Origin: Astrocystis sublimbata
Lineage: Eukaryota > Ascomycota > Sordariomycetes > Xylariales > Xylariaceae
Length of the DNA: 64,000 nt
Assembly (NCBI GenBank): GCA_022453515.1
Contig: JAJNNY010000028.1
Span: 372,001 to 436,000 of the forward strand
Reading direction: 5' to 3'
Shown here: in pieces, positions 10,660 to 23,634 of the stretch
Position numbering within the stretch: position 1 is the first letter of the stretch
Layout: the number at the start of each line of letters is the position of its first letter
Made by a program: the position numbers and the translations under genes
Notes under the pieces: model-generated
Databases searched by the model: none
Seen by the model: only the letters and a program-made list of their open reading frames with translations
What the model was told of the DNA's origin: nothing

Positions 10660-13600
10660 TGTGCTGTATTGATAGTGTGCCTCATTGACGGTAACAGCTG
10701 TTACCGACAATCCGTGCAAAACAGAGTATCACCTGCTTCGTCCCCCCGGTACAACAACTGAGCAAGTGAATATCACAGGCTGCCCTTTTTATCGTGGCAA
10801 ATCGCCCAGGCCGGCTCAGTACACTATCGTGGGAGAAGACTTGATGGATCGGTACAATGGGATAACGTTGGGCAGTGGTTATTTATTTGCGAGGTACAGA
10901 GGTGGGAGGACGTATTTTCTTGACATTCAATTCATGGCTGGCTCAAGTTGGCCATGCTCGCTGGGTTTGTTGCCTCTTTCAATAGGGAGGCCGGTTTAGC
11001 CAGCAACCTGCCCACGTAAACATGCCCGTACTGGGGCAGACAGAAGTGCATGGCCCTGTTTGGAAGCTGGCGGAAGTGCGCCACATCAGATGTGGCGGTG
11101 CAGTTGGTCGGTCGCACTGAATTCAACTGTGCCCAGGTGATTGATTGTCAATTTGGCATTGATTGAGGACAAACCATCATTGGCTTGGAAAGTAAACATC
11201 TGTTTTGGACAATACTAATCAATCACACTCGTATTTACAGCGAAATATTCATCCCGGCTCTTGCCACACAATGCGCTTCACTTTTCTACCTCTACCGTCG
11301 CTAAACAGTAGTACCTTTTCATCGGCAACTCTTGCCTGCTTGCTTGCTAGTACGAAAATGCTTGCCGAGGGTGAGATCTAGATCGTCCAAGATACTTCGC
11401 GATGCTCTAGTAGTATGATAACGGCAGCAAGGAATACATACTATGTACAGTATTTTGCCCTAACAATTGATCGAATCAGGACATCTCTGTATGCCCAGAA
11501 GTATGGTACAAGCGAAATAACGAGGTGACACCTTTTATTCTCTGGGACAATTGCTACTGGCAGGATCATGGGAATTGTTCTGGGTGGCGTTGTCTGTCGC
11601 CAAAAGGCCGGTAATTAAGGTGTCTTCGTGCGACAGAGCCTCTACGGTGCAGCGGATGGGTCGGTTTCGGACATTCCCTGCTGCGCAATACTTCCATTCT
11701 ATTCGCGATTCTACCTCGCGGCCTAACTACCGGAGCTCTAGTGCCAACCAACGAGCTTACACGAAGCATCCAGTACGAGTAATGACACAGTGTCGACGAC
11801 CATCTAAAGTGTAACTGTGTTTAGTCTGCCACTACGGCACAAGGTTTGAGCTCAGAGTCTGATCTAGAGGCTGACATGCATCCTAAGTGTGCAGTCCGCT
11901 GTTCACTGCCCTGTCTTATCTACTACATGATAAGTAGAGCAACTGTAGAATCGCGAAATGGTGCCGCAACCCGGAGGTAAAGTCCAAAGTCGCATTTACC
12001 CAGCAAACGCGCTAGCAGGACAAAAGCCGTCCATCAAAATACTTGTCAAGTTGTAAACGAACACAGAGTGAGCAATCAAGAAGCGGTATTTTCAAGCGAG
12101 GTACATCTTTAGGCTCTCTTGCCGAATCACAGCGCACCAGCACCAGACTTGTAATTTGTGGATATCATAACATATTCCTACCTGCGGCACGCTAGGTAGC
12201 TCGGGTGGTACCAGATATGTCCCACGCCTATGATCAACCGGCGATTTGGTTGATAACACCCCGGCTAATCAGATCTTGCATACACGCAGTGCAACACATA
12301 TCAAGAGTCGTTGACTCGTGGAGACGTGGAGAAAGAGATTCATATGTGAGCTCACTATTAGACAGCCACTTAGGATCACAATGACAACCATGACACCAAG
12401 CTGCTGTATCTACACATACGCCATCAGAATCACTCTCGACTTTAAGGGGTGACGAGGTGACTGACTAATGATGGTTGTTTGACGTTGTTGCCATTTAGGC
12501 GATACCGAAATGGGTTAAATGAGAGAGGTCATCTCTCGTTGGGGGTCTCTTACAATTCCAGCGCAAACGAAGACATGGGATTAAAGACGTCGCAAAGCGG
12601 ATAGATCCATGGATGCATCCATCCATGCGCGTAACATTGAGCTCCCACGGTTTTTCCTATTCCTGCACATTGTACCGACACCTACCACTTGTTCATGTGC
12701 TCCAACTCCTTTTCTGTAGTTTGCTTGGATACACATAGTATTCTTTCGCGGCTCTCAGTTGATGATATGTACCAGTCACGCCAGTCTACCAGAATGCGCT
12801 GGCCAGTATTTTGTTGTTTTTGTCGCCAGAACCAGCCGAGCTGATTAAGGGCTGATATTCCAGCTGTCTACCTTAAGTACCCAGGCCCACAGATACATAG
12901 CGTGCCGGGAAAGGAAAAAAAAAAAAAGCAGGGATTATGTAGATCATTGAGCGGAGCCCCAGCATACGGTTGCACCCAGCGATCACTTCTTCTACTATGT
13001 ACTTATGTACATACTTAATTAGAACAACTGGGTCTGATCTGGGTCATGTCTCGGTCCAACATTGCTAACACAATGTATAAGATCCGTACCGGATAGAAAA
13101 CGCCTCGACAATCGCAGATATCCATATCCGTCAATTGAGAGGGAATATACCCAGTGCACGATTGCTTGTCTGCACAGGGGATCGCCGAAAGGACCAAGAG
13201 TCGCACGGATCTCGACAACTGAAAGCAGTCCACCGACTATGGAGTTGCCACGTTTTCGTACGAGACATAGCGTAGGCGAGGGTAGGGAGCAGGAGCTCCT
13301 GGATGCCTGGATCGATCACCTTCCCTCTTAGGCCAATCAACAGGGCTCTTTTCCTCATATCAACAAGGCGATTCTGAGAGCGATATACGTGCATTAGATG
13401 CTCGCAACTAAATTAAAAAAGTTTTTTTTCCCGGCCAGGCAAGTATATAGGATAAAGTCTAAAAAGCTACGTCATGATTTTCAAACAAATTAACATCCCT
13501 ACGTGTGTACAATCGCTCCAGGACGCGTAGACAGTGCGATTTAAAGCAGCTTGAAGATATAATCCTTGCATCCTGCGTAGAGTGCTTTCAATGCATGTCA

Positions 13601-14990
13601 GGAGCCTGTCAGATGACCATACAATAGTTGAGCGTATGCGTTTGCGACTGGTGACTTGAGACTACATGTAGAATCAAAAACTGCCAGTCTTGGAAATTTT
13701 GATACGTAATTGACCCTTCCCCTCATTGAGCTATGCACTCATCTCGTACTCAGGTAATGCAAGCACTCTAGAAGCTTGTCGTCATCACGACTAGTTTAGA
13801 ATTAACTCTACGTCGTTATTCCGTCAACCCCGGATAAACGCACCAATCAAAACAGCTGTGACCTTACAAGACTCAACTCTATGATCAGAACTAGTGGAAT
13901 GCAGAAAATCGATCTCTATTAAAGAACCCGCCTATACTTTATGAGTACTGCCCAGAAGACTATCCTCTCTACCTACTAGCTGAGTGAGGAGAACGGTATC
14001 CTGGTTTCCCGGTATAGGTGTTGACCGAGTCAAGATGCTGATGCTGAATAAGCTCTAGAGTACCTACTTACAAGTAAGAGACGCTGAGTCATGATTGAAC
14101 CAACACGCACAACAGAAGCTAGCTCGGCTTGTAGCTTTGCCTGGGTATTATGTGCAGCCAGCTCAGGCGTTCTCTAGGTGACTTAGAAGTTGAGTAGTTA
14201 ATAATCTCAAAGATATACATGACCGACTATTCTGACGCAGTAGTTATACACAGAATTGCAAACTGTCTAATGTGTACCCTATCTTGAGGATGGCGTCGGA
14301 CATTGCCGATGACATATGGACACAGTCCATGAGTTCATTGTGAGATTATATGAATGGCGTTGTGGATATGAAGCTTTTGTAAAATGCTTCAAAAGCAATA
14401 CAGATAGGGTGGGTAGACTTATTTATTTCATTGCTCGTTCAGAATACGAAATAAGGTCCCATGCCTCATAATTGAATATCGAAAAAAGTAATGGTACCTA
14501 AGATGCTCCCTCGCCACAGTAGATACTTGGCTGTCTTTCATTAATACCAGCTGCTCTACTTACACATGTCCATGGCGTCCCGTCATGATTCGAAGTCGCA
14601 TGTGCATACTTCACTGCTGGTCTGCGATTGGTGACCCTCCATGCCTCCTCGCTCGCCTACCACTAACACTACCAACGTCACGGTGTATCTAGAGAATTTA
14701 CACAGTACGTACCATGCGTGAACACGCTTAGATGTCTCAAGATGAGTGCGAGCAATTCCACCTGCACTTGGACGGGGTCGGTACTGTACGTCGAACTTTG
14801 GCAGGGGCCAGGTACGAGTACAGCAAGACGGACGGCTGTACCTCCACCCAGGTACCTGACGTATATCCTCGCAGGTATCTTATGTAGGTGGTACATGGGG
14901 CGTTGTGGGCGATTGAATGGCGAGAATGGCAATGCTGCGGGCTGCTGATCTGCATTCGCAGCCGCCAGTGCAAAGTTAGCTGGCTAGCTC
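10660..14990. other. Long spacer without recognisable genes
   Basis: About 4.3 kb in which no frame on either strand shows a domain, plausible splice continuity or coding bias. It contains an A13-type run near 12915-12927 and a small palindrome, GGATGCATCC, near 12611. The first part is the Ecm29 promoter and 5' UTR. I see nothing else that I can support. Confidence 0.5.
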
Positions 14991-15099
14991 ACCTACTAGA
15001 GCGCACTTGAGCAGGGCATGAGCACCTAGCGGATTGCCTGAGACCCACCAGCCGGGTGCTTCTTTGCATTCACCAACCCGCCAGCCTAGTGCTGGGCGA

Positions 15100-15153
15100 G
15101 CTGGGATGCTGGGATGCTGGGACGCATTGCTGGGATGCTGGGGTGCTGGGGCT
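15100..15153 (+). repeat. GCTGGGAT-type minisatellite
   Basis: Imperfect tandem copies of an eight-base unit close to GCTGGGAT, with some copies diverged (GACGCATT, GGGTGCTG). It lies in G-rich DNA at the distal edge of the Csx1-like leader region. Confidence 0.75.
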
Positions 15154-15339
15154 CGAGCCCACCAAACACAGCCATCCACTGGTGCATCGCTGGAAACCAC
15201 CGGCCTGGCTTGGTAGCCTGTTGGGCAGGTACCTGGCCTGAGGTACCTCAGCTGCAGAGGTAGCTGCTGCCGGACAGGCTGGAGGATCATTAGGTTCAGT
15301 TGTTGTGCAGCACCAGGCCACCAGACCACCCTGGCTGCC

Positions 15340-16040
15340 TGGGCTCGCTCCCAAGTCCGCGTCCTCGTCCTTTTTTCCTTCCCACTTACACATCCACAGC
15401 AAAACCCGCAAACCACACCAGCACCATCATTGTCCTGTCTGCTTTTTTGCGTTTCTTGCTCGTTTTTTTCTCTCTCCCCCCCTCTTGCCACACGCACACA
15501 CATAACACACACTCACACACACCACACACAGATTCACACCCGGTCACTGGTCCTGGTCCCATTTTCTCTGCTCTGCCCCCTCCCTCCCTCCCGCCCTCGC
15601 AGCCCTAATTCCCACGAGGAACACCCCTCCACCTGCCCTGCTCGCCTGCCCACCCACTTCTCGTCGTCGTCAGTTGCACGTCCTTGCAGCCAGACCAGAC
15701 AGACCTTGAGCGCCTAGTCTCGTCCCTTGGCCCCGGTTCTCTTTTCTGTGCTCGTGCTCGTGCGCGGCCAACTCTTATTTTCCCATCCTTCACGTTGTCC
15801 TGTTTGTGCCATCTTTAGGTTACCACTACTTAAGACGCAGACTCCGCCCAGCTTCTCGTTGCCCACAGTCGTTGTTGCATGTTTGAGCTCTGAGAGTCCG
15901 CGTTCATTCTGCCCATTGCACAATTGCGCCGCCGTTGCGTTGTTGTGACCTGGCACCTGTTGGAGTTTCGTCTCACGCCCTTAGTACGTGCTGCCTGCGA
16001 GCCAGCTGCTTTTGCACTCTGTTCCGATTGGTGCCCAAAA
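15340..16040 (+). promoter_or_regulatory. Pyrimidine-rich promoter/leader tract of the Csx1-like gene
   Basis: Several hundred bases are strongly C/T-rich on the plus strand, including a CA-rich stretch (15488-15530) and TCTCTCCCCCC-type runs. Tracts of this type mark transcription start regions of well-expressed filamentous-fungal genes. The next plus-strand gene is the RNA-binding protein starting at 18568, so this is its probable core promoter and start of leader. That assignment is inference. Confidence 0.45.
15488..15530 (+). repeat. CA-rich simple repeat
   Basis: Imperfect (CA)n run with interruptions inside the pyrimidine-rich tract. Confidence 0.75.
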
Positions 16041-18446
16041 GTAAGTCGCATTCTCTCTATAATTCTTCCTCTTCTGCCGTCGCTGCCCCGCGCCCCGCGC
16101 CTCCCCCGTCTCTGTCTCCTCCCGCCGTCCCAGCCCTTCCTTCAGTGTTCGAGCTCCGGATCAGCATCGCCGCGGCGTGCAGCCGACCTTGCTGGAGCTG
16201 TCGCGCGTGTTGCTGTCGCGGTGCCCTCCAATCCGGCCGTATGGGAAGCCGCCAGGTTCAATTGCGCCTGTGGCCGGAGATATGATCGACATCAGGCCCG
16301 TGTGCCCCAACCCTTGCGTCATCGCGGATCCAGTTTCCCCAAGCTTCTGCCCAAGGCACACCACCACCACCACCACCACCAAGGGCAAGCGTGACGCCGG
16401 GCACCGTCGAAGCCGCTCACCAACTACTGCGTCACCCCGTCGCCGACCTCCGGTGCTCGCTTCTCTTGGTGCGAGTGCCGCGACTCATGCTCCCCGACCA
16501 ATTGCCCCGCACTAGCTGTCCTTTGCCATACTGTCTGTATCCCCTGAACAGTCGAACCTCGACGCGCCACCCACTAGAGTCCGCAACCGCACTGCGTCTC
16601 AGCCCCACCACGTCCGATTCGGCTGCGATCGATCCAAGCTGCCCGACTTGTCCAGAGCATCCTAAATTCGAAAGGGGTCCGATGCACGGACGGGGAAATG
16701 GTTGACAGCCATAGTCGGAGAGGTCCCAACCAATCATTCACCTGCACCGCGACTCCGGCACTCAGCACCCCCGGTGTGACGCAATTGCAGGTTCCGCGAT
16801 AAATCAGCTCCTATGTTTTCCATCGTCATAGGCCAGCTCGATTCGTCTCATAACTTCGGGCAGGCATCAGTCCCAGTTTCCTAGCCGGCGCACCAATAAA
16901 TTGCTTGAGGTCACTGCATTGGATTGAAATCTTGATCACAGCCTCCCTAGTCAATTCTGGGAACTGGTCGCGAGGGCAGCCTACTATGCGGCACGAAGCT
17001 GTACACTCAGTCTGCAATAGCTGGATGCCTTGGGTGACGCTGCATGTCGATACTGTTTGTCTAGGCAAGCGAACCCGAGGACGCAAGCATAAGTTGCCAG
17101 CAACCACCGGAGCAAGCCCATGCGGATGCCATGTTTACCGCCACTCCACTGGGGGGAGCTCGTATTATCGGAACCGGTCGCCGAGGGCTTACTAACATCA
17201 CTTTACGGGCTCGAACACTGATATGGGCATGCACTCTAACCGTTGTACGTTACTTACAATCATCCATCAGGTTCCGTGTTCTTCAGCACCCCGGCTTAGA
17301 ATTATTCTGCTTGACCTCCCGGTCCCCTCTTCTTCAAATATACCCTCTTGCGTCTCATTGGCGTAACGGCAAACCCTAGACCTTAGACTCGGCTCCGGTT
17401 GCTGCCCATTGCGTTTGATCCTGCATTCGGACTTTGGCCGTCGGCGTTGCTGGTCTCTAATTTGTACGATCTGGATATCAGTCAATTGATTGCAAGGTGA
17501 GTCACAACATTTGATATTTCTGCACACACACATCACATCCCCTCATCGAGCCTGGGAAGTATCTCGAGATACCTAGCCCTCATTGGCTGATTCACTTGGA
17601 TCTCGCGAAATCTGTTTCAATGACTACATCTAAGTGGTGTATGACCTCCGGCGTCGTCAGACTCGCGGGGTCAAGAGGCTTGGATTTGTTGGGCGCGCGG
17701 TCCCATATTCTCATTTGGCAGCTAGAATCTTCCCCTGGCCAAATCATTCGCTATTGATTTTCTGCAAGTGCAATCCTCATGACTCCAACTTATAACCACT
17801 ACGCCGACTACATGAATTACCACAAGCGTGTCATGAGTACCCACTTCACACACAAGTCACTGTGTACGGCCGATGATCTTAGGTAACGGCTTGATTGGCT
17901 TGAGGAATCTGTCATAACACAATGTAAATAATCACGACTGGCTACCTTTTATTATCGGACTCCGGTGGTTCGCCGTTACCTTCTTCCCTATCATCGCTAG
18001 TTCATAAAGCCCTCGTCTTCGCAGCCTCAAGCGAAGGCCATTTCCCAGATCCAGTTGTCTCGGTCAATCAAGATGAAGCCAGCTGTGTATTTGAATGCCA
18101 ATTGCTGACCAGGTATTACACTATTAATAGGCACCTATTTCGGCAGATTGCAACACTGTCGCTAGCCTAAATTTCGTTTGTCGCAAAGCAAATCGTCCTA
18201 GGTAAGCTATTATAGATCGTATTTGACACAATCTTCAGATTGAGACGGGGTCTTCTTCTGCAAAGCACACAAGGAGTTGTCCAACTTTCCTAAAGCACTG
18301 GGCACTGGAATACTTGTCCACTGAAATACAACGTTCCATAATGCCAATCTCGTTGTCTCGTCCTATACTTCCAAATACTGACCAAAACTCAGCGTTTACA
18401 CACTAGTTTGCCTCCCAAATCTTAACATCATCGTTGTTTGCATTTG
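16041..18446 (+). other. Probable long 5' leader of the Csx1-like gene, with candidate donor sites
   Basis: No protein-coding gene is supported here. A canonical GTAAGT lies at 16041 directly after the pyrimidine tract and a GTGAGT lies near 17496, so leader introns are likely. A (CAC)n run at 16359-16380 gives an artificial poly-His frame. The many short open frames have no domain and would be upstream ORFs or intron sequence if the leader really starts near 15.5-16 kb. Confidence 0.4.
16359..16380 (+). repeat. (CAC)n trinucleotide repeat
   Basis: About seven perfect CAC units in the putative leader. Confidence 0.85.
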
Positions 18447-18562
18447 GTAAGTAACATTTATACGATCAACATGACGTCTTTCGTCTGCCTTTCCTTCGGC
18501 CGTTGTATTGCAAGATGCATCGACGAGGAACTCGATGTGATGTGGTACTGACATCGATACAG
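18447..18562 (+). other. Predicted 5' UTR intron of the Csx1-like gene
   Basis: Donor GTAAGT at 18447, a TACTGAC branch site near 18546-18552 and acceptor GATACAG ending at 18562 make a 116-nt intron that ends five bases before the start ATG at 18568. Splicing removes the out-of-frame ATG at 18503, so it also cleans the leader of an upstream start. Confidence 0.65.
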
Positions 18563-18567
18563 AAACA

Positions 18568-20234
18568 ATGGACGGATTTAATGCCTTCAACGGCCAGCCG
18601 GCCTCAAATGGCTCCGGATCTCAAGGTGACAACGGGTCCCAAGGGCTTCCGCCTACCAACGGACAAAACGCCGGTGAAATTGCTCCTGGTTTTCAGAACG
18701 ACTCTGCGCGTCAAACTCTATGGTAAGCAGCTAGCTTCTCTGTCATGGCGTAAGCCATTTCTTACCAACTACAGGATGGGTGAACTCGCCGGCTGGATGG
18801 ACGAGGCTTTCATCCGCAATCTATTCAGCAATGCCATGAACGAGAACGTTCAGGTCAAGGTTATTCGTGACCGACACTCCGGGTATGTACTTCCTTCGCC
18901 CTGCTCTATTCCCTCTGATACGCCCCTGATCTTTGCCTGGAAGACTGACTCCCATGTGAACGCAGCAACGCAGGTTACTGTTTCGTTGAGTTCGCCTCAC
19001 CAGAAGGCGCTCAGAAGGCGCTTGCACTTAACGGCACCTCGATTCCCCAAACCGATCGTGCGTTTCGCCTCAACTGGGCTTCTGGTGGAGGCTTGGTCGA
19101 CCGTCGCGATGACCGCAGTCCCGAGTACTCGATCTTCGTTGGCGATCTTGGCCATGAAGTCACCGAATTTGTCTTGGTCGCCCTCTTCCAGAACCGTTTT
19201 CCCTCGTGCAAGTCCGCAAAGATCATGACAGATCAGCAAACCGGTCAATCCCGAGGCTACGGTTTTGTTCGATTTTCCAGTGAGGAAGATCAACAACGTG
19301 CTCTTACCGAGATGCAAGGCGTGTATTGCGGTAACAGACCTATGCGTGTATCACCTGCTACCCCTAAGAATCGGTAAGCAACACTGCGAATCCTTATAAA
19401 GGTAATATGCTTCTAAACTAACTTTAGGGAATCTAGTGGCCACCAAGGAAACCATTACGGCCAGTTTGGCGGTGCACAGCCCATGGTGGCTCCCCAAGCT
19501 CCTCACCACGGAGCAATGGGTGGTGGTGCGGCCTGGATGGGGGCTATCGGGGCTCAACCACAGCAAAACTACCAGTTCCAGCAACCGGCTGCATTCAACC
19601 CCATGACCATGAACCAATTCACGGACCCCAACAACACCACCGTCTTTGTAGGTGGTCTGTCCGGCTACGTCACGGAGGACGAATTGCGATCATTCTTCCA
19701 AGGGTTCGGTGAAATCACGTATGTGAAGATTCCACCCGGAAAGGGCTGTGGATTCGTCCAGTTTGTTCACCGCCACGCCGCGGAGATGGCTATCAACCAG
19801 ATGCAAGGATATCCTATTGGAAACTCTCGCGTCCGTTTGTCCTGGGGTCGATCGCAGAACAATTCCGGTGTAGGTACTCCTTACCGCCCCGCCCCTCCGC
19901 CACCTCATTATTTCCCCCCGGGACCCGGTGGCCCTCCGGGTCCTGGTCCTGGTCCAGTTGCCGGTGGTCCTGGCGCTTACAGCGCTCAGGTTCCAGCTGC
20001 TGGCGGCCCCGGATCATTCAATGCTCCAGGCCAGGCTGCTGGTCCTGGATCTTATGGTGGTCAAGGTCAGCCTGCTGGCCCCGGTCCTTATGGGGGTCAA
20101 AGCCCAGCTGCTGGCGGTCACGGCTCCTTTGGTGGTGCTGGTTTCGGTCCTCCTGGTGCACTTGGCAACCAGGTATGTTCTGCTACGAATAATGTTGCTG
20201 GTCTCACAACAAACTGACTCGATAATCACAGTGA
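18568..20234 (+). CDS. csx1: Three-RRM RNA-binding protein, Csx1/Nam8 family
   Basis: Family members bind mRNA (or U1 snRNP, in Nam8) and control stability or splicing; S. pombe Csx1 stabilises stress mRNAs. Exons are 18568-18722, 18775-18882, 18966-19373, 19428-20172 and 20232-20234, giving 472 aa. RRM1 starts around residue 50 (LWMGEL as RNP2, GYCFVEFA as RNP1), RRM2 around 142 (SIFVGDL, GYGFVRFS) and RRM3 around 294 (TVFVGGL, GCGFVQFV). The linker after RRM2 is Gln/Pro-rich; the C terminus is a Gly/Pro/Ala-rich tail with repeated GPGSYGGQGQ-like units. The last intron (GTATGT...TCACAG) lies directly before TGA, so the stop codon is alone in the last exon. Without that splice the protein would end VAGLTTN at 20217, 14 residues longer. 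Csx1 versus Nam8 naming is not certain. Confidence 0.9.
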
Positions 20235-22608
20235 TCCTACTTCGCACATTTTGCATCCCGGCGTCTTGCGTTTCTGGCGTTACGGCCTGGTCAGTTAATC
20301 CATGCATCGATATCTCGGGTTTCCTCCTGCATTGATTTTCGAATGATCTGAGGGAACGTTTTATGAATTTGTTCTTATGGTCATGAAACATACAAGTCCA
20401 TTGCGATCAACGTCGAGCATGGCGTGCGGGGTACCGGTTGTGTTGCCATTTTACGTCGTGTTGTTGCACCAAAAAAGTAACTGGCGCTCTGGGTGGGGTG
20501 GTGATTCGCACATCAATCAACACCCATGATTTCCTACTATGATTTTTTCTTTTCTCATTCTTCGACCTGTTCCGAACTGGTCAATATCGCTCGATATTCC
20601 CTCTATCACACCTCAATTTGGCAGCATTTCCTGTTAGATCACACGGACTAGTCAGTTTCGTCTGCCCCCGCTCGTGACAGTTACCGATACCTTCATCAGA
20701 GCGTGGTCGTCTGCTTCGTTGTATCGTCTCGGCGCATACGTCTTCGCGATACCGTTGTCCACATAACCCAATACATCATTAGGAGGTATTTTGTGGCTTA
20801 CCTTTTTCGGAGGCTGGGTTCACGGGATGAAAGTGTTTTCTTTTGTATGGGCAATGCTAGGCATGAATTCAGGCTTGATGAATGTCGGCATATGTGTACC
20901 TTTCGATCGGTCGATTTTAATTTTCTCTCCAACCAATACATGTTGCGTTGTTATTTAATCCTTTGTGCGCGTGATATTGAGCGACTCGTCTCGTTCCTGT
21001 GCCCATCCCCTTACTTTGCTTTCAACTGAGCAACCAACTAGGCAGTATACTGTCTTGGATCATTGTACCTCGACTGCGGATCATTTACAGATGCATATCT
21101 CTCACTGCTGCTCATTTGCAGCTGTAGTGCATTACGTTGGAAGTAGGATTTCCCTTTACTCGATGAGTTACTTGAGAGTTAACACAATGTGGGTGTAGGA
21201 TTGTACCAACTATGTTTGATTGGCTATGTAAGATCCCTTGAACAATCGATGGCGGATGGCCCACATCACCGAACAAAGGGTTACTAACTAGGTCCTTCGT
21301 ATCCTCTAGCAGATGGAGGGCGACGTCTATGAGACCTAGATTCCAGACGATTCAGATGTATTCGTTATTTCGAAATCTTCAAATTGGTAGGCGTCATATT
21401 ACGGAGATGTCTAGCCCATCAACAAATCGGTTCGTACTCGGAGAACTACTTGGAAGAATGCTCATCGTCCGATGGTTATCACCGGTGCTCCCGAAATTTG
21501 CGTCTCTGGTCGGCCAAGCAAGTAAGTAAGTTTACGAGGAATGCCACAGCCACACGCACGCACACACACACATGGACATGAGCATCAAGATCTTGTGCCT
21601 ACCTACAGCAGTAAGTAGCACTGATCCCTCGTTTCTCTCAGCCGATGGTCAGTCATGCCTCGGGGTAGCTCCACCACTCAAGGTTCCTTCTGCATGTGTT
21701 GGGAGGTAGAGCATCGGAGGTTGAATCCATGGCTCGGCCACTTGTGTGTGAAGAGATGTTTGATGATATTGGCATCTAAGGGAGTCTGTGCAGATACGCA
21801 ATGTAAGAAGCCATGGCAGAATGTCCGTCTCGGTGATGTTTCGAAAACAACACGAACTTGAATATGCTTTCCAAGTTTGGTGGGTTGGCACGAGCTCGTC
21901 TATCAGCTTCGCTCCTGCTGCTCCAGTCTTTTTCGACGTGCTTTCGACGTGCATCTTCAATCGTTGGGCAAAGGTTTGACCGAAAAATGCAACTTGTACG
22001 AAGCTACGGCGAATAGGAAATTCGACATGTTCTCGACCGTCGGTGCCGATACCTCGACAGCGTAATTGGTTGAGAGCTATTGTCGTGCATGATTGGGGGG
22101 CCCTCACCTTTCTAGATGGGCGTCACATATTGTGTTCGCATCGTTCGCATCTTGCAAGAAGCGTTAAGGTTTCGATGCGCTTGCATGGCACTCATGCATG
22201 CATCTCTCGGTGGCTCGGATATAGGAATATGGAAATCCTCGTTCCAAGTACCGGTGCTCAAAGTACCGAATACACTCGCATTCGTACATGTACAATGCGG
22301 CGATGTCTAGAAGGTCACCACCGCGTGGGGTCTGGGATGTAAGCACTCAATCGGCAGTGATGCTAGCTGGGCCTGCAGTAAGCACATCCAGGGCTCAACC
22401 TGGATTTGTTCTTGAGCAGGGGTTTCCATGTGATATATTTCAATACGCTCGCGGGGTTAACAGTATTTCTGTTCGTATGCTGGTGATATTGGGCATTATC
22501 CAGCATCATTCGGCCCTATAGCCGCATACATGTGTTATCCTTGCTGGACGTAACTTGCCTTGGGATATCAGTACGAGCTTTGCATCTGCAAAGACGGCAT
22601 GAACTAAG

Positions 22609-22671
22609 CGAGAGAGAGAAAGAGAGAATTAAAAAAAAAAGAGAATTTAAAAAGAAAAGGAGAAAAAGAGG
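22609..22671 (+). repeat. Purine (GA/A-rich) tract
   Basis: An almost pure purine stretch starting with (GA)n and passing into A-rich and AAAAG units. Confidence 0.8.
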
Positions 22672-23474
22672 CAATGGGGACTTTTAAGCAGCCCCCCATC
22701 TCAACAGTACGGAGTTTAGCTCGACGCCGAAGTGGTGGCACAGGTAGTCGCAGTAGAATGATGGAGAACCAGATCAAATCCCATTCGAAATGAGTTAAAC
22801 GGCAGATTGCCCATTTATCTACCAGACCTCAACGTGTATCCGCAATTTCCGTACTTTCCGTACTGTGGTGTGTTGAATGCAGGAAATCGGGCATGTCGGC
22901 GGACGGCTGGGGTCCAGCCAATGGAAACGAGGCTCGAATAGAATTATTGTTCGTATTTTTATTCTCGTTATCGTTCTGCTGTGTCTCTCGGAACCGATGG
23001 GCCGTCGGTCCCGAGGGGTACCTATTGTGTGATGCTGCGAGCCTTGTTCAACCTTTGGGTTGCCGCAATATGTCAGTTGACGCAACCTCAATGGACTGGA
23101 ATTCCCCCAATCCCACGTCCGAAACACACGGCTGCGCCTCGCGCCGTGCGCCGATGCTCACCTAGGTACAGTCCAGGGCTCTTGAGCGTTTGCGTAATGA
23201 CATGGCCCGCTTACATAAAGCATACACATACTTTCTCACGTTATAAGTTGCGGGCTGCATACAAATAGCCGTGCCGACATGCCCTCTTTTCCAATCATGT
23301 CTTACATGTCTTGTTGACTCACGAGAAACGTACGTGTCTTTCAGAATTTGACTCTGCTCTCTAAGTGTGTTTCAACTCTTTCATGTACCCTCGAACTTCC
23401 GATAAAGCCCGACCATAGAGCTCAACATATAGGTGCGGGGAAAAATCATTGCGCAAGCCGTGGGCAATTATTAG

Positions 23475-23493
23475 CATCATCATCATCATCATC
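23475..23493 (+). repeat. (ATC)n microsatellite
   Basis: About six ATC units in the promoter region of the cytochrome b561 gene. Confidence 0.8.
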
Positions 23494-23634
23494 GTATGTT
23501 ATCAAAGTTCAGAGGCCACAGGACACCACCAGGGTATCCATTTGCCGATTCCACGCGCGTTCGCGGGGCTTGACCAACAAGAGACAACAAGTAAAGATAG
23601 GTGGGCTTGGGGCAGGGCAGCAGTGAGGGACGCT

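Larger units (their letters stand above)
20235..23634. other. Spacer: 3' UTR of the RNA-binding gene, then gene-free DNA
   Basis: About 3.4 kb. The first ~1 kb is T-rich and fits a long 3' UTR. The remainder contains short open frames without domains, a purine tract (22609-22671) and an ATC microsatellite (23475-23493). No gene is supported. Confidence 0.5.

Noticed and set aside
14976..15512. 178-codon minus-strand frame over the GCTGGGAT repeats
   Set aside because: Composition follows the minisatellite and pyrimidine tract; no domain.
15924..16394. 156-codon plus-strand frame ending in a poly-His run
   Set aside because: The His run comes from a CAC microsatellite and the rest is low-complexity; it reads as leader sequence.
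18503..19228. 241-codon plus-strand frame overlapping the Csx1-like gene
   Set aside because: It is out of frame with the RRM exons, runs through two introns, and its ATG is inside a predicted leader intron.
21700..21740. tRNA-like GGTTGAATCC sequence
   Set aside because: The T-loop consensus is broken and no D-arm box or acceptor stem is found upstream.
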